Shown here: one piece after another, positions 47,112 to 55,378 of the stretch | Position numbering within the stretch: the stretch's first letter is position 1 | How the letters are laid out: each line of letters starts with the position of its first letter | Translations under genes and position numbers: made by a program | Notes under the pieces: model-generated | What the model was told of the DNA's origin: nothing | The model's input: the letters and a program-made list of their open reading frames with translations, nothing else | The model's database searches: none | DNA from: Roseovarius aestuariivivens | GTDB taxonomy: Bacteria > Pseudomonadota > Alphaproteobacteria > Rhodobacterales > Rhodobacteraceae | DNA: 64,000 nucleotides | Direction: 5' to 3' | Assembly (NCBI RefSeq): GCF_004761875.1 | Contig: NZ_SJEY01000011.1 | Location: 62,001 to 126,000 of the forward strand

Positions 47112-48421
47112 TCCGTGCCGTTCTCGCCCTTGTGCTAATGCTGGCCGCGCTGCCCGCGCGGGCTGATGTGAACATCAAGGAAATCACCTCGCCCGGCGGC
47201 ATCGACGCCTGGCTCGTAGAAGACCACTCTATCCCCTTCGTGGCACTTGAACTGCGGTTTCGCGGCGGTGCGGCGCTTGATGCGCCGGGCAAGCGCGGCG
47301 CGATCAACCTGATGACCGCTCTTCTCGAAGAAGGCGCGGGCGAGCTTGATTCGCGGGCGTTCGCGCGCGAGACGGAAGCGCTCGCCGCCTCGTTTTCCTA
47401 CGACGCGAGCCAGGATTCCATTTCGATCTCGGCTCGGTTTCTGACCGAGAACCGGGCCGAGGCGCTCGAGCTTCTGCGTCAGAGCCTTGTCGAGCCGCGC
47501 TTCGACGAGGAGGCCATCGACCGCGTGCGCGCGCAGGTGCTGTCGGTCATCCAGTCGAACGCCAAGGACCCGTCCGAGATCGCGGGCCAGCAATTCAGCA
47601 GTCTCGTTTTCGGCGATCATCCCTATGGCAGCCCGCTGGAAGGCACCGTCGACAGCGTCTCGGCGCTCGACCGCGAGGACCTTTTGGCGGCGCATGACGC
47701 GGCGCTGGCGCGCGACCGGCTTTACGTCAGCGCGGTGGGCGATGTCACCGAAGAGGACCTTGGGGCGATCCTGGACGATCTGCTTGCGGGGCTGCCCGAA
47801 ACCGGCGCGCCGCTACCGTCCGACGCCGATCCGAACCTGCCGGGCGGGATCGAGGTGGTGGATTATGCGACACCGCAATCCATCGTCACCTTTGCCCAGC
47901 CGGGCATCGACCGCGACGACCCGGATTTCTTCGCGGCCTATATTCTCAACCACATCCTGGGCGGCGGCGGATTCGAAAGCCGCCTGATGGAAGAGGTGCG
48001 CGAAAAGCGCGGGCTGACATATGGCGTCTACTCCTACCTGCTTGACCGGGATGGCGCACAGATCTGGATGGGTCGTGTCGCCTCGGCCAATGACCGTGTC
48101 GCCGAAGCGGTCGCGGTGATCGAGGAGGAATGGGCCAAGCTGCGCGAGACCGGCGTGACTGCCGAGGAACTGGCCGACGCCAAGACCTATCTCACGGGCG
48201 CCTACCCGCTGCGCTTCGACGGCAACGGGCCGATCGCGAATATCGCCGTGAGCATGCAGATGGAAGGGCTCGAGCCCGACTATATCGCCAATCGGAACGC
48301 GATGGTCGAAGCGGTGACGCTGGACGACATCAACCGCGTGGCACGCGAGTTGATGGATCCCGAACGGCTGACTTTCGTGGTGGTCGGCCAGCCTGTGGGG
48401 CTGAGCGGCACGCTCAACTGA
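47108..48421 (+). CDS. M16 family peptidase-like protein, inactive subunit
   Basis: A 437-residue M16 homologue with a signal peptide (residues 1-18). Where the zinc motif is expected it reads GAINLMTALLEEG, without the His residues, so it is probably the non-catalytic half. It retains the second-domain Arg/Tyr segment KRGLTYGVYSY that helps bind substrate. Cotranslated with the active subunit. Confidence 0.87.
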   Translation: MIRAVLALVLMLAALPARADVNIKEITSPGGIDAWLVEDHSIPFVALELRFRGGAALDAPGKRGAINLMTALLEEGAGELDSRAFARETEALAASFSYDASQDSISISARFLTENRAEALELLRQSLVEPRFDEEAIDRVRAQVLSVIQSNAKDPSEIAGQQFSSLVFGDHPYGSPLEGTVDSVSALDREDLLAAHDAALARDRLYVSAVGDVTEEDLGAILDDLLAGLPETGAPLPSDADPNLPGGIEVVDYATPQSIVTFAQPGIDRDDPDFFAAYILNHILGGGGFESRLMEEVREKRGLTYGVYSYLLDRDGAQIWMGRVASANDRVAEAVAVIEEEWAKLRETGVTAEELADAKTYLTGAYPLRFDGNGPIANIAVSMQMEGLEPDYIANRNAMVEAVTLDDINRVARELMDPERLTFVVVGQPVGLSGTLN

Positions 48422-48440
48422 GATCGGGATGAGGTCGGAT

Positions 48441-48461
48441 CGGATCGCCTTCGGCGATCCG
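48441..48461. terminator. Strong stem-loop after the M16 operon
   Basis: CGGATCGCC and GGCGATCCG form a perfect nine-pair stem with a TTC loop, 20 bases after the M16 stop codon. No U-tract follows, so it may be a factor-dependent terminator or a 3'-end stabiliser. Confidence 0.45.
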
Positions 48462-48469
48462 ACCGGGGC

Positions 48470-48517
48470 GAGGGGCGCTGCCCCTCGCGCTCCCCGAGGT
48501 ATTTATCGCCAGATGAA
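48470..48517 (+). repeat. 48-base hairpin-plus-tail repeat, copy 2
   Basis: The same GAGGGG-N5-CCCCTC hairpin (48470-48486), three bases, and the identical 28-base tail (48490-48517) as copy 1 at 38197, again just after the end of a plus-strand operon. Confidence 0.8.
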
Positions 48518-48571
48518 GAGGACGAGCGCTGTGTCAGGGACCCGGCGCAACAGTCGTTGTGCGCCGTTTCG

Positions 48572-48599
48572 GTGTACGGGTTGTGTACAGGTTGTGTAC
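48572..48599 (+). repeat. 11-base tandem repeats
   Basis: GTGTAC occurs three times at exact 11-base steps (48572, 48583, 48594), the first two units reading GTGTACGGGTT and GTGTACAGGTT. The phasing puts all three on the same face of the helix. It lies between the convergent M16 and pqqE genes. Purpose unknown. Confidence 0.7.
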
Positions 48600-48646
48600 G
48601 CGGATCATACGGCCGATTTCGGCGTCATGCCGCTGTTAAGGTTTGA

Positions 48647-49759
48647 TCAGCCGACGGGGTCGTCGACGGTTTTGCCCGGTGCCTCGCGGTAAACGAGAGG
48701 CGCGTCGTCGCGGGTGGCGTGCTGATCGGCTTTGACCTGAAGCGCGCCGTGATGAGGCGACTTGATACAAACCGGATCGGTCGCCGCGGGGTCGCCCACG
48801 ACTGCCATGGCCTGGCACCGGCACCCACCGAAATCGATCTCTTTACGCTCGCAGCTCTTGCAGGGTTCCTGCATCCAGTCGGTACCGCGATACGCGGTAA
48901 AGGCTTCACCTTTATACCAGATTTCATGAAGCGGCGTGTCACGGACATTGTCGAACTTGAGGTGCGGGATGCTTTGGGCGGCGTGACAGGGCAGGACTTC
49001 GCCATCGGGGGCGACGTTGAGCCCGGTCGTGCCCCACCCGCCCATGCAGCGCTTGGGGTAGTCGTCGTGATAATCGGCCGGCACGTAGTCGATCACGAGC
49101 TTGCCCTTAAGTGCAGCACGCGCCTCGGCCACGATGCGCGTCGCCTCTCGCGCCTGGTCCCGGGTGGGCATGAGCGCGTCGAGGTTTCTCAACGCCCAGC
49201 CGTGGAATTGAACCGTCGCCACCTCGATCCGCCGCGCACCCATCTCCTGCGCCATCTCGATCGCGCGGGGCAACTGGTGCAGGTTGCGGCGGTGCAGAAC
49301 CGCATTGAGTGTCAGGGGAAAGCCGATCTTTCCAATGATCTCCGCCACCTGCATCTTCCGTTTGAACCCTCCCTTGTAGCCCCCGATCTCGTCGGCCATT
49401 TCAGGCGTGGTGCCTTGCAGGGACAGCTGCACATGGTCGAGACCGGCCTCGTCGAGTTCGGTCAGGCGGCGTTCGTTCAGGCCGATCCCCGAAGTGATCA
49501 GATTGGTGTAGAGCCCGGCGTCGCGGGCGGCGCGCACGAGCGAAACGAGGTCGCGGCGTGAAGCCGGTTCGCCGCCCGACAGGTGTAGCTGCAACACGCC
49601 CAGCTCCACCGCTTCGCGAAACACGCGCATCCAGTCCTCTGTGCCGAGTTCCTGATCCTGCATCGCCATCTGCACAGGGTTCGAGCAATAGGGGCAGGAT
49701 AGCGGACAACGGTGCGTCAGCTCGGCCAGCATGGCGATCGGGGGGCGGACAGAGGTCAT
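48647..49759 (-). CDS. pqqE: Pyrroloquinoline quinone biosynthesis protein PqqE
   Basis: The radical SAM enzyme that forms the Glu-Tyr carbon-carbon bond in PqqA, 370 residues. The radical SAM cluster ligands are Cys18, Cys22 and Cys25 (RCPLSCPYCSN); the C-terminal SPASM region has the auxiliary-cluster cysteines in PCKSCERKEIDFGGCRCQA. Its start overlaps the pqqD stop (ATGA). Last gene of the pqqABCDE operon. Confidence 0.97.
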   Translation of the reverse strand: MTSVRPPIAMLAELTHRCPLSCPYCSNPVQMAMQDQELGTEDWMRVFREAVELGVLQLHLSGGEPASRRDLVSLVRAARDAGLYTNLITSGIGLNERRLTELDEAGLDHVQLSLQGTTPEMADEIGGYKGGFKRKMQVAEIIGKIGFPLTLNAVLHRRNLHQLPRAIEMAQEMGARRIEVATVQFHGWALRNLDALMPTRDQAREATRIVAEARAALKGKLVIDYVPADYHDDYPKRCMGGWGTTGLNVAPDGEVLPCHAAQSIPHLKFDNVRDTPLHEIWYKGEAFTAYRGTDWMQEPCKSCERKEIDFGGCRCQAMAVVGDPAATDPVCIKSPHHGALQVKADQHATRDDAPLVYREAPGKTVDDPVG

Positions 49760-50034
49760 GCGCTCACCACGTCGAGGAATCGCCGGTCGCGGAGCGCACC
49801 GAGAAATCCAGCACTGTCCTTGGCAATCTCCTCGGCCGGCGCGTTGTATTTTTCGGCCAGAGCCGCGGTGATCTCACCGAAACTGCGCGCACCGTCGACT
49901 TCGCTCAGAATGGCGTGGCCGATATCGTCCAGCGTCACCGCGCGTTCTGGCGCCAAAAGCACCCAAGTCGACCGCACCTTGTCAAAGTGCAGGCGCACGC
50001 CGCGCGGCAGTGAGGGTACTTCCTGTGCAAGCAT
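49756..50034 (-). CDS. pqqD: PQQ biosynthesis peptide chaperone PqqD
   Basis: A 92-residue RiPP recognition protein that binds PqqA and presents it to PqqE. PqqD signature RGVRLHFDKVRSTWVLLAPERAVTLD is split here by position (about residues 11-36). It begins at the ATG sharing one base with the pqqC stop (TGATG). Confidence 0.95.
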   Translation of the reverse strand: MLAQEVPSLPRGVRLHFDKVRSTWVLLAPERAVTLDDIGHAILSEVDGARSFGEITAALAEKYNAPAEEIAKDSAGFLGALRDRRFLDVVSA

Positions 50035-50783
50035 CACGAGGCCCTCTGCATCAAGAGACCCTCGCCCGGCACCCACGCACCGGGCGGAATACGGCCAGGT
50101 TCGACATAGGCCCCCCAAAGCGCATCGAGCTGTGACCAAAGCACGTCGGTCTTGAACTTCAGCGCGTCCGCGGCGGCATCCTGCTTTTCCTGCGTATCAG
50201 CATGATCCAGCACCCAGCCGAGACCAAAGGCCACGTCCTTGGGCGCCTCTTTCAGGCGGTTCTTGAAATAAGACAGCGAGCTGTCGTCAGCGAACTCGTA
50301 ATTCTTCAAAAGACCCTGGATTCTGTTGGCATGGATCTTCGGCGCGAACAGTTCCGTGAGGGACGACGCCACCGCTTCGAGAAGCGTTTTTTCCCGAACG
50401 AAGCGAACATAAGCGTCACAGGCGAAATTCGTAGCCGGCAACACGCCCTCGCGCGAGGCAACGTAATCGGGGTCAAGCCCTACGGCTTCGGCCAAACGCA
50501 GCCACCGGCGGATCCCGCCTTCATTCTCTGTGGTCCCGTCGTGATCCTCGATGCGCGAACGCCACGCACGGCGAAGCTCGGGCTCCTCCACACGGCTCAT
50601 GAACGCGGCGTCCTTCATAGGAATGGTGTGTTGGTAATAGTAGCGGTTTATGACCCAGGCGCGTACCTGATCGGGGGTGCAGCCGCCGCCGTGCAACAGA
50701 TCGTGGAAAGGGTGAAGGTCATGATACCGCTCGGCGCCGATCTGTCGAAGGCGGGCTTCGAATTCTTCGCGTGTCTGGGTCAT
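50034..50783 (-). CDS. pqqC: Pyrroloquinoline-quinone synthase PqqC
   Basis: The cofactorless oxidase doing the final ring closure and eight-electron oxidation of the PQQ precursor; 249 residues, all-helical haem-oxygenase-like fold. Typical segments are YHDLHPFHDLLHGG, the active-site region YYQHTIPMKDAAF and SSLTELFAPKIH. Overlaps pqqB by four bases. Confidence 0.97.
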   Translation of the reverse strand: MTQTREEFEARLRQIGAERYHDLHPFHDLLHGGGCTPDQVRAWVINRYYYQHTIPMKDAAFMSRVEEPELRRAWRSRIEDHDGTTENEGGIRRWLRLAEAVGLDPDYVASREGVLPATNFACDAYVRFVREKTLLEAVASSLTELFAPKIHANRIQGLLKNYEFADDSSLSYFKNRLKEAPKDVAFGLGWVLDHADTQEKQDAAADALKFKTDVLWSQLDALWGAYVEPGRIPPGAWVPGEGLLMQRAS

Positions 50784-51676
50784 AGCGAGATCTCCATGCC
50801 ATCCTGCCCGATTGTCCAGCCAGCCGCTTCGGCCTCGGCCTTTTCTGCCGCGTCAGGACGCAGGACAGGGTTCGTGTTATTCATGTGCACATAGACTTTT
50901 CGGCCAATATCCAGGCCGGAAAACGCAGCAAGCGAGCCGTCAGGACCACTCATCGACATGTGGCCCATGCGCTTGCCGGTCTTCTGACTAAGGCCCGCCC
51001 GCACCATTTCGTCATCTTGCCACAATGTCCCGTCAAAGAACAGCAGGTCAGACCCGTGGAGACGTTTCGCGAGCGCGTCGTTCAGGAGCGCGCAGCCGGG
51101 AATGTAGTGTATCGTTCTGTCTGACGTCCGGAGTTCGACGCCGACGGTCTGATCGCCCATCAGGTCGGTCTGCACCTCTTCGCCTTCCATATAAAGTGGG
51201 ACCTTGCCGGGAACCGAATAGAGCGTCGCGATGATGCCCGGCACCAATTCGAACGGCGTGTCGAGGGCAATCGCAGACCTTGTCACGACCGAAGCATTCA
51301 GCGCATCGAAGATCGGATTCTGCCCAAGCACATCGTGAATGCCTTGCGTTGCGAAAAGCGTGAAAGGCTGCATTTCCCGCAACGTCAAAAGACCTGCCAC
51401 ATGGTCAATATCACCGTTCGTGACAAGAACCGATGACAGGGGCAAAGCGCGTAGGTCGGTGGGATGAAGCGGCGGCGCAGAAGCGAGCTGTTGCCGGATG
51501 TCGGGGGACGCATTCAACACCGCCCACGACATTCCGTCGGCGGTTACAGCGAGCGATGACTGAGTTTGTGCAGGGATTTTCCCGGAACGTGCAAGATTGC
51601 AGTTATCGCAACCGCAGTTCCATTGCGGGAGGCCGCCACCGGCGGCCGCCCCCAGAATGTGCGCGCGGAAGATCAT
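50780..51676 (-). CDS. pqqB: PQQ biosynthesis protein PqqB
   Basis: A metallo-beta-lactamase-fold hydroxylase of 298 residues. The N-terminal HILGAAAGGGLPQWNC with its CGCDNC zinc cluster and the DIDHVAGLL metal segment are diagnostic. It acts on the Glu-Tyr dipeptide intermediate. It starts 21 bases after the pqqA stop. Confidence 0.97.
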   Translation of the reverse strand: MIFRAHILGAAAGGGLPQWNCGCDNCNLARSGKIPAQTQSSLAVTADGMSWAVLNASPDIRQQLASAPPLHPTDLRALPLSSVLVTNGDIDHVAGLLTLREMQPFTLFATQGIHDVLGQNPIFDALNASVVTRSAIALDTPFELVPGIIATLYSVPGKVPLYMEGEEVQTDLMGDQTVGVELRTSDRTIHYIPGCALLNDALAKRLHGSDLLFFDGTLWQDDEMVRAGLSQKTGKRMGHMSMSGPDGSLAAFSGLDIGRKVYVHMNNTNPVLRPDAAEKAEAEAAGWTIGQDGMEISL

Positions 51677-51697
51677 TACTATCCCGCGCGCAAGAAA

Positions 51698-51796
51698 TCA
51701 GAACAGGACGCCGTGATCGTCTTCCGACTCGGGGCCATACATGTTGATTTCCATACCGCACTCGATTTCGCGGATCTTCGGTTTATTCCATGCCAT
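51698..51796 (-). CDS. pqqA: PQQ precursor peptide PqqA
   Basis: A 32-residue ribosomal precursor, too short for ordinary gene finding. It contains the conserved Glu16-x-x-x-Tyr20 pair (EINMY) from which PQQ is built, within the normal MAWNKPKI...GMEINMYGPE context. A strong GGAGGAG site precedes the ATG by about seven bases. First gene of pqqABCDE. Confidence 0.96.
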   Translation of the reverse strand: MAWNKPKIREIECGMEINMYGPESEDDHGVLF

Positions 51797-51839
51797 TGGA
51801 TTGCTCCTCCTGAATGCATGAGCTCTCGCTCGTGTGACT

Positions 51840-51868
51840 ACAGTAAAATGGCAAAGCAACCTCGGCAA
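51840..51868 (-). promoter_or_regulatory. Candidate pqqA promoter
   Basis: Read on the minus strand, TTGCCG (51863-51868) and TACTGT (51840-51845) are separated by 17 bases, giving a transcript start about 35 bases before the pqqA ATG. The 16-base shared element lies six bases upstream of this -35. Confidence 0.45.
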
Positions 51869-51874
51869 TGCGAC

Positions 51875-51890
51875 TCTTATTTTTTAAGAA
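51875..51890 (-). promoter_or_regulatory. 16-base PQQ-locus element, copy 1 (candidate operator)
   Basis: On the minus strand it reads TTCTTAAAAAATAAGA: an inverted repeat with five-base arms around a five-base A tract. An identical copy in the same orientation is at 61463. It sits immediately upstream of the candidate pqqA promoter, the place for an activator site. Confidence 0.6.
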
Positions 51891-51911
51891 GCTCTGCGAC
51901 TTTGGTCGGTA

Positions 51912-52595
51912 TCAGGTGCCGTCGCGGCGTGGTGCAATGCCGTCAAGGCAAAAACCCTTATTGCGTATTGTCTTGATACCAAAGCCGAATTCCTGCTCGG
52001 CAAGCTTTTTCCGTAAATAGCCGATATATACATCCACCACGTTCTCGCTAGCGGATCCTTCTGCCGCCCATAGAGTGTCGAATATCTCGCCGCGCGACAA
52101 AGGCGTGCCCGGCTCACGCATAAGCAGATCCAGCAAGGAAAACTCTCTTTCCGTCAAGGTCACCATCCCTGTCTCGCACCGAAGCACTCTGTCCACGGGA
52201 TCGATGCAAGATTGTGCGGGACGTTGAAAGATCGCACGGCGTTCCTGTACCCGCAGACGAGCCACGAGTTCATCGAACGAGAACGGTTTGACGACGTAAT
52301 CATCTGCGCCAGCCTCAAGGCCCGCCGCTCGGTCTTCCACATCAGACAGGGCTGAAAGCATGAGAATGGGGAGCGTGACGCCCTGAGCGCGTAATTTCCG
52401 AACCAAATCCAGCCCGTTATCCGCGCCGAGCATCACATCGATCACGGCACCCGAAAACCGATCGCTGCGCAATCTTTCAAGGGCCCGATCCGCACGATTC
52501 TCCGTCTCTGCTTCGTAGCCATGCAAAGCCAAACCGCGCGCCAATGCCGAGGTGATTTCCGGGTCGTCGTCCACAATCAGGAGCCGCGTTTGCAT
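51912..52595 (-). CDS. OmpR-family response regulator
   Basis: A 227-residue winged-helix response regulator. Receiver domain with phospho-acceptor Asp53 (VIDVML), conserved acidic pair DDD at 9-11 and Lys in YVVKPFS; C-terminal OmpR/PhoB DNA-binding domain with the typical TEREFSLLDLLMREPG. It lies ten bases after the histidine kinase gene and directly before pqqA, so it probably controls PQQ synthesis. MxbM of Methylorubrum is a similar regulator of methanol genes; orthology is not proven. Confidence 0.92.
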   Translation of the reverse strand: MQTRLLIVDDDPEITSALARGLALHGYEAETENRADRALERLRSDRFSGAVIDVMLGADNGLDLVRKLRAQGVTLPILMLSALSDVEDRAAGLEAGADDYVVKPFSFDELVARLRVQERRAIFQRPAQSCIDPVDRVLRCETGMVTLTEREFSLLDLLMREPGTPLSRGEIFDTLWAAEGSASENVVDVYIGYLRKKLAEQEFGFGIKTIRNKGFCLDGIAPRRDGT

Positions 52596-52604
52596 GAAGT
52601 CAAT

Positions 52605-54191
52605 CTAAGGTGCGACGAGCGGCAAGCGAACCGATATTTTCGTACCGGGTGCCGTGCCGATGGCTTCGTCAGCTTCGACCGGGCTTTGCAGACTTATCTC
52701 GCCGCCCTGTGCCTCTGTCACCCATTTCGCCAACGCAAGGCCGATGCCGAATCCTTGTGCATTTGGCTGCCCGCCCTGACTGAACCGGTCAAAGACGCGG
52801 TTCTGATCGTCCGGCGCAATACCGGGTCCATTATCAGTCACCGAAAGGCCGAAGAGCCCATTCGCCTGATCAGGCGCCAACCGTAGCTTTGCACCATTCC
52901 GGGCATGACGGATCGCATTGCGGACGAGACCGACGATCACCTGCCGCAGCCAGTTGGCGTCGCAGTGCAACGCGACATCAGGCATGGCGACCGTTTCAAG
53001 CTGCATGCCTGCATTATCCACCTCTGCCTGTATTTCCTCGACCACATCACGCGCGATCACGTCCAAACACACCTTGGCAGGTTCAAGCGCCAACCGGCCC
53101 GTATCGGACCGGGCAACGCGCAAAAGGTCGTCGATACGCCGATTAAGCCGGGCCGCCCGCGCCGAAATCGTGGCAAATGCTGCTTGCGTATCACTCCCCT
53201 CCTGCTGGCCCAATTGTGCCTCCATCAGTATAACAGTCAGCGGCGTGCGCAATTCATGGCTGACATCAGCAAAAAAGCGACGGCGGTTTTCGTCGATTTT
53301 CTCAAGCGTGGCGTTGGCCGCGCGCAGTTCCTCCGTGCGCTGTTCAATGGTTTCGTTCAGGCGCGCCCATTCGGCCCGGATGACATTCTGCCGCTCAGAC
53401 AGAGCCAAAGCCATGCGATTAGTCTCTTGATAAAGCTGGCCGATTTCATCGCTTCTCGAGATCGGCAAAGCGACGGCAAAATTTTCCTGGCTGATCTGGC
53501 GGGCCGCCTCGCGGAGACGGTCGAGCCGAAGGAACTGAGGCCGGATCAGACCAAGGTAGAAGCCCAGCAGGATCAGAAGGCTCAGAATGCCGATGACTAT
53601 GGCGATCCGCGAAAGGGAACGGCGCAATTCCTCGATCCCGGAAAGGATATTGTTACGGAACAGCACCTCGGCATTCACCGCCTGATTTAGGAGCGGATCG
53701 ACACTTGTCGCGAACGTGTCGATGTAAGCGCGCAGACGGGCCTGATCCTCGGTTGATGCAGTCAGCCCCCGCATTGTGCTGTTGAGCATCGCCTCCATAC
53801 GCGCGAGACCGAGCGATTGCGTGCCGTGACGGGATTGTTCATCGATACCCAGTTCGCGAGCCTGGTCGACCGCAACTTCCAGATCCGCATGCAAGAGACT
53901 AAACGTATCCCGTATCTGGTTCACGATCGGCAAGATGCGGTCGCTTCGAATTTCGTGAGATTGCCCTGTCTGGATCATCTCGGTTGCAATTACGAGGAAG
54001 GTCGAAGTTTGGGTTGAGAGGGCCGAGTATCGGGCAATTCGATTTTCGGAGGCTAGCGCCGCATCCAGCCGCTGCGCCACCTCAGTCATGCCGACATAAA
54101 GAATTCCAGCCGTCAGGATCGTTCCAACCCCAAGCAAGGCCGCCCCAAGCCCAAGTTTAGCCTTGAGCGATTCAACCAGCCTTCGGGCCAT
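52605..54191 (-). CDS. Membrane sensor histidine kinase
   Basis: A 528-residue sensor: membrane helix 1 (about residues 13-35), a periplasmic, predicted helical domain (about 36-194), membrane helix 2 (195-216), HAMP, a short coiled coil, dimerisation domain with His312 in SHELRTP, and an ATPase domain with N-box RNAIRHARNG and G-boxes DNGPGIAPDD and GFGIGLALAKW. The ATG at 54191 has a GGCAGAGAG site. Signal unknown; an alcohol, aldehyde, PQQ or metal ion could fit the context. Pairs with the downstream response regulator. Confidence 0.9.
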   Translation of the reverse strand: MARRLVESLKAKLGLGAALLGVGTILTAGILYVGMTEVAQRLDAALASENRIARYSALSTQTSTFLVIATEMIQTGQSHEIRSDRILPIVNQIRDTFSLLHADLEVAVDQARELGIDEQSRHGTQSLGLARMEAMLNSTMRGLTASTEDQARLRAYIDTFATSVDPLLNQAVNAEVLFRNNILSGIEELRRSLSRIAIVIGILSLLILLGFYLGLIRPQFLRLDRLREAARQISQENFAVALPISRSDEIGQLYQETNRMALALSERQNVIRAEWARLNETIEQRTEELRAANATLEKIDENRRRFFADVSHELRTPLTVILMEAQLGQQEGSDTQAAFATISARAARLNRRIDDLLRVARSDTGRLALEPAKVCLDVIARDVVEEIQAEVDNAGMQLETVAMPDVALHCDANWLRQVIVGLVRNAIRHARNGAKLRLAPDQANGLFGLSVTDNGPGIAPDDQNRVFDRFSQGGQPNAQGFGIGLALAKWVTEAQGGEISLQSPVEADEAIGTAPGTKISVRLPLVAP

Positions 54192-54358
54192 AACACTCTC
54201 TGCCAGCTGCCGAATAAGCACTCTCACGGCATGATTTTGCCAATTTTTTGTGCAACCGTTGCAGGCACTCGCGACCGTCACGGTGGATCAACGAGAAATC
54301 AAGGAACGAAAGTTTAGCTCCGGTCCTACTCGGTTGTATCTTTTCGAAAGGTCTTCGC

Positions 54359-54562
54359 ATGGTAGAACTTCTTTTCATTGCCTGCCTGGCCGGCTCCCCT
54401 ACCGAATGCCGGGAACACAGCCTGCTATTCACCGGTGTGACACCACATCAGTGCCTGATGGGCGCACAGCCTGAATTGGCCAAGTGGATCCAGTCGCATC
54501 AAGGTGCCCGTATCAAGAGCTGGCGTTGCAGAAACGTGTCCTTTGCCGAGCGCGAGCTTTAA
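54359..54562 (+). CDS. Small four-cysteine protein of unknown function (67 aa)
   Basis: A 67-residue frame facing away from the kinase gene, with a hydrophobic N-terminus (MVELLFIACLAG), four Cys, and AAAGG upstream of the ATG. I recall similar short hypothetical proteins in Rhodobacteraceae but cannot assign a family. It may be secreted, although the hydrophobic stretch is short. It converges on the ABC permease gene. Confidence 0.6.
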   Translation: MVELLFIACLAGSPTECREHSLLFTGVTPHQCLMGAQPELAKWIQSHQGARIKSWRCRNVSFAEREL

Positions 54563-54583
54563 ACCTCGCTACTTGTGGCAGCA

Positions 54584-55378
54584 TCATCCTCCCTTACGCT
54601 TCATCAATCCGCGCGAAGGATCGTAGGCCCAAACCGCCAGTCCGCCAAGGATCACGGCACTTAAGGCGACCCAACCGGTCGCCAAGAAATTTATCTGAAG
54701 ATAGAGCGAAAACCGGATCAGCTCGACAGCATAAGTAAACGGATTGAGCGCGCAGATATCGCGAAGCAGGTCCGAGCTTTCCGCCATTTTCCACAGCGGG
54801 TAGAGCGCGGACGACAAAAAGAACATCGGAAAAATGACGAAATTCATCACGCCCGCGAAGTTTTCCAGTTGCTTGATGAAGCTCGACAGAAGCAGTCCAA
54901 GAGCACCCAGCATTATGCCTGACAAAAACAAGGCCGGCAAAACCGCGAGATACCCAAGCGGCGGCATCGTAATGCCAACAAGCGCCGCGATCGCCAGAAA
55001 GGTATAGACCTGCACCACTGAGATTGTTGTTGATCCGAGCAACCGGCAAAAAAGAAGCCAGCCACGCGGGAATGGGCTGGTCAGCAAAAGCCGCATAGAT
55101 CCCATCTCACGATCGTAGACAAGGCTGAGCGAGCTTTGCATCCCGTTGAACAAAAGAACCATGCCACACAAACCGGGCACGATATACGTCTGATATGTGA
55201 TGTAGGTCTGATAGGGCGGGATGATCGACAGGCCAAGCGCTGCGCGAAAGCCTGCCGCGAAGATGATCAACCAGACAAGTGGGCGGACAAGCGCTGCGAT
55301 GAACCTTTCGCGCTGGTGCACGAAACGCAGGAACTCGCGGCCGACAATGGCGCGCAGAACGAGAAACCAGCGGTTCAC
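54584..55378 (-). CDS. ABC-2 type permease of the PQQ/alcohol system (PedC-like)
   Basis: A 264-residue membrane protein with six helices. The segment FPMFFLSSALYPLWKM is the ABC-2 signature. It matches the permease described as part of the PQQ-dependent alcohol dehydrogenase ABC system (PedC in Pseudomonas). The start codon is GTG, overlapping the ATPase stop by four bases, with GAGG eight bases upstream. Cargo unknown; an exporter role is expected from the family. Confidence 0.85.
   Translation of the reverse strand: MNRWFLVLRAIVGREFLRFVHQRERFIAALVRPLVWLIIFAAGFRAALGLSIIPPYQTYITYQTYIVPGLCGMVLLFNGMQSSLSLVYDREMGSMRLLLTSPFPRGWLLFCRLLGSTTISVVQVYTFLAIAALVGITMPPLGYLAVLPALFLSGIMLGALGLLLSSFIKQLENFAGVMNFVIFPMFFLSSALYPLWKMAESSDLLRDICALNPFTYAVELIRFSLYLQINFLATGWVALSAVILGGLAVWAYDPSRGLMKRKGG

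Noticed and set aside
48572..48599. CRISPR-like array
   Set aside because: Units are 11 bases with no spacers and no cas genes are present.
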